The position numbers were made by a program, and so were the translations under genes. Positions 58,851 through 64,000 of a stretch of DNA of 64,000 nucleotides are shown piece by piece. The stretch's first letter is position 1. Every line of letters starts with the position of its first letter. Below the pieces are notes generated by a model. That model saw only the letters and a list, made by a program, of their open reading frames with translations, was not told the DNA's origin and did no database searches. Source of the DNA: Aquincola tertiaricarbonis (GTDB lineage Bacteria > Pseudomonadota > Gammaproteobacteria > Burkholderiales > Burkholderiaceae_C); contig NZ_CP097635.1 of assembly GCF_023573145.1 (NCBI RefSeq), positions 2,790,001 to 2,854,000 on the forward strand, read 5' to 3'.

Positions 58851-59788
58851 TTCACGCCCTCCTGCGCCTCGGCCTGGTAGCGGTTGAACAGCGCCAGCGG
58901 CACGATGATCAGGAGGATCATCACCACCGCCACGGCCGAGGCCATCGGCCAGTCGTTGTTGCTGAAGAACTCGTCCCACAGCACGCGACCGATCATCAGC
59001 GTCTCGGGGCCGCCCAGCAGCTCGGGGATCACGAACTCGCCGACGCAGGGAATGAACACCAGCATCGAGCCGGCGATGATGCCGGCCTTGGACAGCGGCA
59101 CAGTGACTTTCCAGAAGGCCGTCCAGGGCGTGGAGCCGAGGTCGGCCGCCGCCTCCAGCAGCCGCAGGTCCATCTTCGAGAGGTTGGCGTACAGCGGCAG
59201 GATCATGAAGGGCAGGTAGGTGTAGGTCATGCCCAGCACCAGCGAGAACGGCGTGTTCATCAGCTTGCCGGGCGTGGCGATCAAGCCGGTGCTGGCCAGC
59301 AGCTGGTCGAGCCCGATGCCGATGATGAAGTTGGCGATCAGCCCGCCGTCACCCAGCAGGCCCTTCCAGGCATACACCCGCAGCAGGAAGCTGGTCCAGA
59401 AGGGCAGCATCACCAGCATCACCAGCGCCGGCTGCACGGTGCTCTTGGCCCGCGCCATGAAGTAGGCGAAGGGGTAGCCGATGCCCAGGCACAGCAGCGT
59501 GGTGACGGCCGCGTACTTGAGGCTGCGCAGGTAGGTGAGGAAGTACAGGTCGTCCTGCGCGATGAAGACGTAGCTGCCCAGCCGCAGGCTGAACTGCAGC
59601 ACGCCGTCGGCGTAGGTGACCAGGTCCTTGAAGGTCACGTTCTCCATCTCGGAGACGCTGATCTTCAGCACGATCAGGAACGGCAGCAGGAAGAAGACCA
59701 GCAGCCACAGCGTGGGAATGCCGATGACGGCGCTGCGGCCCCGCAGGCCCAGGCGCTGCCACCAGCGCAGCGGGAGAACGTTGCTCAT
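58847..59788 (-). CDS. potH: Putrescine ABC transporter permease PotH
   Basis: A 313-residue permease with six helices. The sequence GIPTLWLLVFFLLPFLIVLKISVSEM near residue 22 and the periplasmic loop before YLRSLKYAAVTTLLCLGIGYPFAYFMARA are typical of PotH/PotB. FWTSFLLRVYAWKGLLGDGGLIN-type sequence near 130 and the EAA loop LLEAAADLGSTPWTAFWKVTVPLSKAGI near 215 follow. It is translationally coupled to potI and lies 12 bases after potG. Confidence 0.94.
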   Translation of the reverse strand: MSNVLPLRWWQRLGLRGRSAVIGIPTLWLLVFFLLPFLIVLKISVSEMENVTFKDLVTYADGVLQFSLRLGSYVFIAQDDLYFLTYLRSLKYAAVTTLLCLGIGYPFAYFMARAKSTVQPALVMLVMLPFWTSFLLRVYAWKGLLGDGGLIANFIIGIGLDQLLASTGLIATPGKLMNTPFSLVLGMTYTYLPFMILPLYANLSKMDLRLLEAAADLGSTPWTAFWKVTVPLSKAGIIAGSMLVFIPCVGEFVIPELLGGPETLMIGRVLWDEFFSNNDWPMASAVAVVMILLIIVPLALFNRYQAEAQEGVK

Positions 59789-59800
59789 GCGCGCCGGCTC

Positions 59801-60913
59801 CTACTGCGTCAACACCACCTGGGACGAGGGCGACCAGCTCGCCCAGGCCTCGTCGCCCCAGGTCAGCGGGTCTTCCGCATGCCGCTCGGCATTCATCTGG
59901 CTGGCTTTGAGCATGCTGCCGTCGGCCAGCTCCAGCCGGTAGACGGTGAAGCTGCCGAAGTAGGCCATCTCCTTGACGGTGCCGCGCACCTTGTTATGCG
60001 GATCGTTGGGGCCCACGGGCTCTTCGCGCGTGACCTTGATCTTTTCGGGCCGCAGCGCGACGGTGACCGCCATGCCTTCGGTGCCGGTGATGCCGTGGCC
60101 GACGTAGTGGCTGCAGTTGGCGCACTGGATGACCACCGACTCCGGCTGGTCATCGACCAGCGTGCCCGGCATCAGGTTCACGTTGCCGATGAAGTCGGCC
60201 ACGAAGCGGGTGTGCGGCGTTTCGTACACCTCGCCCGGCGTGCCCACCTGGGCGATGCGGCCTTCGGTCATCACCGCGATGCGCGAGGCCATGGTCATGG
60301 CCTCTTCCTGGTCGTGGGTCACCATCACGCAGGTCACGCCCACTTCCTCGATGATGTTGACCAGCTCGATCTGGGTTTCTTCGCGCAGCTTCTTGTCCAG
60401 CGCGCCCAGCGGTTCGTCCAGCAGCAGCAGCTGCGGCCGCTTGGCCAGGCTGCGCGCCAGCGCCACGCGCTGCTGCTGCCCGCCCGACAGCTGGTGCGGC
60501 TTGCGCTTGGCGTACTTATCGAGCTGCACCAGCTTGAGCATCTGGCCCACGCGTTCGGCGATGGCGTCGCGCGCCATGCCGTCGCGCCGCAGGCCGAAGG
60601 CGATGTTGTCCCACACCGTGAGGTGCGGAAACAGCGCATAGCTCTGGAACATCATGTTGATGGGCCGCTCGTACGGCGGCAGCCCGGCCAGGTCCTGGCC
60701 ATTGAGCACGATGCGGCCGGAGGTCGGCGCCTCGAAGCCGGCCAGCATGCGCAGCAGCGTGCTCTTGCCGCAGCCGGAGGAGCCGAGCAGCGCGAAGATC
60801 TCGCCCTTGGCGATGGAGAGGTTGACGTGGTTGACGGCGATGGTGCTGCCGAAATCCTTGACCACGTCCTCGATGCGCAGGAAGTCTGCCTGCGCGGGCA
60901 CAGCGCCACTCAT
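59801..60913 (-). CDS. potG: Putrescine ABC transporter ATP-binding protein PotG
   Basis: A 370-residue ATPase. Walker A LGSSGCGKST is near residue 40, FQSYALFPHLTVWDN near 88, the signature LSGGQQQR near 142, Walker B LLLLDEPLGALD near 162 and the H-loop VTHDQEEAMTMASRIAVM near 197. A C-terminal TOBE domain near 280-355 starts ALRPEKIKVTREEP. Specific to the polyamine-type importer family. It lies 73 bases after potF; a strong stem-loop separates the two, so binding protein and ATPase may be made at different levels. Confidence 0.94.
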   Translation of the reverse strand: MSGAVPAQADFLRIEDVVKDFGSTIAVNHVNLSIAKGEIFALLGSSGCGKSTLLRMLAGFEAPTSGRIVLNGQDLAGLPPYERPINMMFQSYALFPHLTVWDNIAFGLRRDGMARDAIAERVGQMLKLVQLDKYAKRKPHQLSGGQQQRVALARSLAKRPQLLLLDEPLGALDKKLREETQIELVNIIEEVGVTCVMVTHDQEEAMTMASRIAVMTEGRIAQVGTPGEVYETPHTRFVADFIGNVNLMPGTLVDDQPESVVIQCANCSHYVGHGITGTEGMAVTVALRPEKIKVTREEPVGPNDPHNKVRGTVKEMAYFGSFTVYRLELADGSMLKASQMNAERHAEDPLTWGDEAWASWSPSSQVVLTQ

Positions 60914-60953
60914 GGGTGTCCGGCTCCTGGTACGTTCTTTTTTATGGGGTCTG

Positions 60954-60979
60954 GCCGCGGGCGCCTCATCGCCCGCGGC
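60954..60979 (-). other. Intercistronic stem-loop after potF
   Basis: GCCGCGGGCG (60954-60963) and CGCCCGCGGC (60970-60979) form a perfect 10-bp stem with a 6-base loop, seven bases after the potF stop. There is no T-run on the minus strand, so it more likely protects the upstream mRNA or weakens read-through than fully terminates. Confidence 0.6.
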
Positions 60980-60986
60980 GGGCGGC

Positions 60987-62102
60987 TTACATGCCGGTCT
61001 TGAAGGAGGTGTACAGCCGCGTCATCGTGCGGCGGATGTCGCTGGTGAGCGCGTCGGGGGCCTGCATCTTCGCTAGGTCGGTCGGGCTCAGGAACACCGA
61101 CGGATTGTTGGCCACCTCGGGCTTGACCAGCTTCTTCGACTCGAGGTTCGGGTTGGCGTAGTTCACCTTGTTGCTCAGGCCGGCCGCCACTTCAGGGCGC
61201 AGGATGTAGTTGATGAACTTGTGCGCGTTGTCGGGGTGGGGCGCATCGGCCGGGATCACCATCATGTCGAAGAACAGGATGCCACCGGTCTTGGGAATCA
61301 GCGCCTCGATCTTCTGGCCGGTCTTGCCGTCGATGGCGCGCTGGCGCGCGATGTTGATGTCACCCGACCAGCCCAGCGCCAGGCAGATGCTGCCGTTGGC
61401 CATGTCGTTGATGTAGCCCGACGAACTGAACAGCGTCACGTAGGGCCGGATGGTCTTGAGCAGCGGACCCACGCCGGCGAAGTCGGCCTGGTTGCGGCTG
61501 TAGGCCGGCTTGCCCAGGTAGTGCAGGGCGGCCGGAATCACCTCGGTGGGTGAATCGAGGAAGCTGACGCCGCAGCTCTTGAGCTTGCTGATGTACTCGG
61601 GCTTGAAGACCAGGTCCCACACGTTGTCGGGCATGGGCATGCCGCCCAGCGCGGCCTTGACCTTGTCGACGTTGATGCCCACCGTGGTGTAGCCCCACAG
61701 CCAGTTGACGCCGTACTGGTTGCCGGGGTCGAGCTTGGCCAGCTGCGCCTGCAGCGCCGGGTCAAGGTTCTTCAGGTTGGGCAGCTTGCTCTTGTCGAGC
61801 TTTTGCAGCAGCCCGCCATCGGCCTGCAGCTTGGCCCAGTACGACGACGGCACCACGATGTCGTAGCCCGTCTTGCCCGCCACCAGCTTGGCGTGCAGCA
61901 CCTCGTTGCTGTCGAAGTTGTCGTAGCGGACCTTGATCCCCGTCTCCTTCTCGAAGTTGGCGATCGTGTCCTCGGCGATGTAGTCGGACCAGTTGTAGAC
62001 GTTGAGCACCTTCTCTTCCTGCGCCTGTGCAGCGGTCAGGGCCACGACGGACAACGTCAATGCGCCGAGGCAGCGCAACAGGGCAGGGGCGGGTCGTTTC
62101 AT
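60987..62102 (-). CDS. potF: Putrescine-binding protein PotF (copy 1)
   Basis: A 371-residue periplasmic binding protein. The signal peptide ALLRCLGALTLSVVALTAAQAQ precedes EEKVLNVYNWSDYIAEDTIANFEKETGIKVRYDNFDSNEVLHAKLVAGKTGYDIVVPSSYW in outline, the standard PotF start with the W-S/D ligand region. GYTTVGINVDKVKAAL, CLALGWSGDINIARQRA and the DMMVIPADAPHPDNAHKFINY block follow. It binds putrescine or a related polyamine for PotGHI. The adjacent copy 2 is about two thirds identical by eye, pointing to tandem duplication. Confidence 0.93.
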   Translation of the reverse strand: MKRPAPALLRCLGALTLSVVALTAAQAQEEKVLNVYNWSDYIAEDTIANFEKETGIKVRYDNFDSNEVLHAKLVAGKTGYDIVVPSSYWAKLQADGGLLQKLDKSKLPNLKNLDPALQAQLAKLDPGNQYGVNWLWGYTTVGINVDKVKAALGGMPMPDNVWDLVFKPEYISKLKSCGVSFLDSPTEVIPAALHYLGKPAYSRNQADFAGVGPLLKTIRPYVTLFSSSGYINDMANGSICLALGWSGDINIARQRAIDGKTGQKIEALIPKTGGILFFDMMVIPADAPHPDNAHKFINYILRPEVAAGLSNKVNYANPNLESKKLVKPEVANNPSVFLSPTDLAKMQAPDALTSDIRRTMTRLYTSFKTGM

Positions 62103-62169
62103 CGGTCGGTCTCCAAAGAAAGACTGGAGGTCAGTGGGGAAGTGATCAGACCCGCAAGATCAGCAAGAT

Positions 62170-62200
62170 GCGGGCCGTGCGGTTGCGACGAACGGCCCGC
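62170..62200 (-). other. Intercistronic stem-loop after the potF paralogue
   Basis: GCGGGCCGT (62170-62178) and ACGGCCCGC (62192-62200) form a perfect 9-bp stem with a 13-base loop, eight bases after the stop of the upstream potF paralogue. No T-run is present. Confidence 0.55.
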
Positions 62201-62208
62201 GTGCGACA

Positions 62209-63315
62209 TCAGCGGTTGGCCTTGAAGTTGGTGAAGGTGCGCGTGACCAGCCGGCGGGTGGCCTGCTCGGGCGCGCCCGGCGGGATCATCGTGGCCAGGC
62301 CCGCCTCGTCCACGAACACCGCCTTGTCCTTGGCGATCTCGGGCTTGACGAAGGGCAGCGAGGCCTTGTTCGGGTTGGCGTAGAACACCGCGTTGGTGAG
62401 CGACGCATGCACCTCTGGCTTGAGGATGTAGTTGATGAACGCATGCGCGTTGTCGGCGTTGGGTGCGTCCTTGGGGATGGCCATGGTGTCGAAGAACAGC
62501 AGGCCGCCGGTCTTGGGCAGCAGCACCTGCAGGTTCTGCGGCTTCTTGGCCTGGGCCGACTTGTTCTTGGCGATCATGATGTCGCCCGACCAGCCCACCA
62601 CCGCGCAGATGTTGCCGCGGGCCATCTGCTCGATGTAGTCGCTGCCCGAGCCGGCGAAGCGGGTGACGAAGGGCCGCACCTTCTTGAGCATGTCGCCGGC
62701 GGCGGCGTAGTCGGCGGCTTCGTTGCTGTACGGGTCCTTGCCCACGTACTTCAGCGCGATGGGCATCACCTCGGAGGCGCTGTCCAGGAAGGTGATGCCG
62801 CAGGCCTTGAGCTTGCTGGCGTACTCGGGCTTGAACACCAGGTCCCAGGCGTTGTCGGGCATGGGCGTGCTGCCCAACGCGGTCTTCACCTTGTCGGCGT
62901 TGATGCCGACGGTGGTGTAGCCCCACAGCCAGTCGACCAGGTGCTCGTTGCCCGGGTCCACCTTGGCCAGCTGCGCCTGGATGGCGGGGTCCAGGTTCTT
63001 CAGGTTGGGGATCTTGCTCTTGTCCAGCTTCATCAGCAGGCCGGCCGCGATCTGCATCTTCGCGAAGTGCGAGCCGGGCACCACCACGTCGTAGCCCGAC
63101 TTGCCGGCCACCAGCTTGGCATGCAGCGCCTCGTTGCTGTCGAAGTTGTCGTACCGGACCTTGATGCCGGTTTCCTTCTCGAAGTTCTTGATCGTGTCCG
63201 GGGCGATGTAGTCGGCCCAGTTGTAGACGTTGACCACCTTTTCCTGGGCGCCCGCAGCAGCGGCGATCAGGGACAGCGCCAGGGCGCTCAGGCTTCGACG
63301 GAACACGGGATTCAT
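62209..63315 (-). CDS. Putrescine-binding protein PotF (copy 2)
   Basis: A 368-residue paralogue of the following potF. The signal peptide (SLSALALSLIAAAAGAQ) precedes EKVVNVYNWADYIAPDTIKNFEKETGIKVRYDNFDSNEALHAKLVAGKSGYDVVVPGSHFAKM in outline. NEHLVDWLWGYTTVGINADKVKTALG, CAVVGWSGDIMIAKNKS and DTMAIPKDAPNADNAHAFINYILKPEVHASLTNAV follow. Differences lie around the ligand region (WADY against WSDY, GSHF against SSYW), so the two may prefer different polyamines. The single PotGHI set would serve both. Start preceded by AGTCCTGCCACC; no strong ribosome-binding site. Confidence 0.92.
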   Translation of the reverse strand: MNPVFRRSLSALALSLIAAAAGAQEKVVNVYNWADYIAPDTIKNFEKETGIKVRYDNFDSNEALHAKLVAGKSGYDVVVPGSHFAKMQIAAGLLMKLDKSKIPNLKNLDPAIQAQLAKVDPGNEHLVDWLWGYTTVGINADKVKTALGSTPMPDNAWDLVFKPEYASKLKACGITFLDSASEVMPIALKYVGKDPYSNEAADYAAAGDMLKKVRPFVTRFAGSGSDYIEQMARGNICAVVGWSGDIMIAKNKSAQAKKPQNLQVLLPKTGGLLFFDTMAIPKDAPNADNAHAFINYILKPEVHASLTNAVFYANPNKASLPFVKPEIAKDKAVFVDEAGLATMIPPGAPEQATRRLVTRTFTNFKANR

Positions 63316-63371
63316 GGTGGCAGGACTCCAAGAACTAGGGGGATGGGCGCCAGTTTAGAGCGTGCGCCACC

Positions 63372-63394
63372 CGGCCCGGCACGGGGCCGGGCCG
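63372..63394 (-). other. Intercistronic stem-loop after the aminotransferase gene
   Basis: CGGCCCGGC (63372-63380) and GCCGGGCCG (63386-63394) form a perfect 9-bp stem with a 5-base loop, seven bases after the aminotransferase stop. No T-run follows on the minus strand. Confidence 0.55.
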
Positions 63395-63401
63395 TCTGCC
63401 A

Positions 63402-64000
63402 TCACAGCCAGCCGTTGCGCTGGCAGTCCTGCAGCGTCAGGTCCAGGCAGCGCCGGATCAGCACCGCCATCTCGTCGATCTGGGCCCGGGTGATCACCAG
63501 CGGCGGCGCGATGATCATGCGGTCACCCACCGCCCGCATGATCAGCCCGTTGGCGAAGCAGTGGCCGCGGCACACCATGCCCACCGACCACGATTCGTCG
63601 AAGCGCTGGCCGCGGGTGCCGCCGCCCTTGCCGTCGCGCCGGCCCAGTTGCAGCGCTGCCATCAGGCCGCAGGTCTGGGTTTCCACCACCAGCGGGTGGT
63701 CGGCCAGCTGCTTGTACAGCTCGGCCAGGTAGGGGCCGGTGTCGTCGTGCACCTGCTGCACCAAGCCCAGCTGCTGGATCAGCCGGATGTTGGCCACCGC
63801 CACCGCGCAGGCCACCGGGTGGCCCGAGTAGGTGTAGCCGTGCTCGAACTCGCCGCCCTGCTCGATCAGCACCTTGGCGACGCGGTCGCCCACCAGCACG
63901 CCGCCCAGCGGGATGTAGCCCGAGGTCACGCCCTTGGCAAAGGTGATGAGGTCGGGCTTGAAGCCGAAGCGCTGGCAGCCGAACCAGTGGCCGGTGCGGC
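63402..64000 (-). CDS. Class III aminotransferase, probable putrescine aminotransferase (5' end outside window)
   Basis: The C-terminal 199 residues of a PLP aminotransferase; the gene continues beyond the window. The first visible part, GHWFGCQRFGFKPDLITFAKGVTSGYIPLGG in outline, contains the PLP lysine in FAKG. YTYSGHPVACAVAVANIRLIQ, LMAALQLGR, RGHCFANGLIMRAVGDRMIIAPPLVITRAQIDE and a C-terminal helix follow. This matches the putrescine/polyamine:pyruvate aminotransferase (SpuC-like) group usually placed beside potF homologues. It would convert putrescine to 4-aminobutyraldehyde, feeding the aldehyde dehydrogenase of the same operon. Confidence 0.88.
   Translation of the reverse strand, partial: RTGHWFGCQRFGFKPDLITFAKGVTSGYIPLGGVLVGDRVAKVLIEQGGEFEHGYTYSGHPVACAVAVANIRLIQQLGLVQQVHDDTGPYLAELYKQLADHPLVVETQTCGLMAALQLGRRDGKGGGTRGQRFDESWSVGMVCRGHCFANGLIMRAVGDRMIIAPPLVITRAQIDEMAVLIRRCLDLTLQDCQRNGWL

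Overview
The window is high-GC, densely packed bacterial DNA. It looks like a betaproteobacterium of the order Burkholderiales, of the Rubrivivax/Leptothrix/Roseateles kind. This rests on the rimP-nusA-infB-rbfA-truB-typA arrangement, the glucokinase fused to an RpiR-type regulator, several PEP-CTERM proteins, DUF3034 and DUF3138 proteins, and TRAP transporters. This is judged by eye; no database was searched.

Left end (1-2105): the tail of a TonB-dependent receptor, a secreted Pro/Ala-rich lipoprotein, and a small HemP-like gene behind a convincing Fur box. Region 2122-13256 is a catabolic cluster. An IclR regulator is divergent from a secreted PQQ dehydrogenase with unusual C-terminal domains, two PEP-CTERM proteins, a Tat-exported TIM-barrel protein, a 2OG-Fe(II) oxygenase-like protein, a three-part TRAP transporter and an alpha/beta-barrel protein. 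Two near-identical operator/promoter modules, one before the dehydrogenase and one before the TRAP binding protein, tie the cluster to one regulator.

13290-18961 holds small secreted proteins, two more PEP-CTERM proteins, a periplasmic truncated-haemoglobin/DUF3034 pair and a secreted hydrolase. 19140-21741 is a small, AT-richer accessory island next to tRNA-Ser(GGA). Matching hairpins flank it and a broken XRE regulator fragment lies at its far edge. 21888-25664: SPFH/NfeD pair and an Orn/Lys/Arg decarboxylase.

25666-37205 (minus strand) is a complete maltodextrin system: maltoporin, alpha-glucosidase, MalK, MalE, MalF, MalG, periplasmic alpha-amylase and a glucokinase-RpiR fusion. HexR-like palindromes lie at the porin promoter, so the last gene probably encodes the operon's regulator. 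37501-50612 is mostly core: a SHOCT-like protein, fabI, the rimP-nusA-infB-rbfA-truB-typA run, an EamA exporter, an alpha/beta hydrolase and dusA. 50516-53774: patatin-like protein, an RES/Xre-type toxin-antitoxin pair and another EamA transporter.

53792-64000 (minus strand) is a putrescine uptake and breakdown operon: class III aminotransferase, two PotF paralogues, PotGHI, a DUF3138 porin, an aldehyde dehydrogenase and a glutamine-synthetase-like gamma-glutamylpolyamine synthetase. Perfect stem-loops follow each of its first three genes, and three consecutive downstream genes start with TTG.
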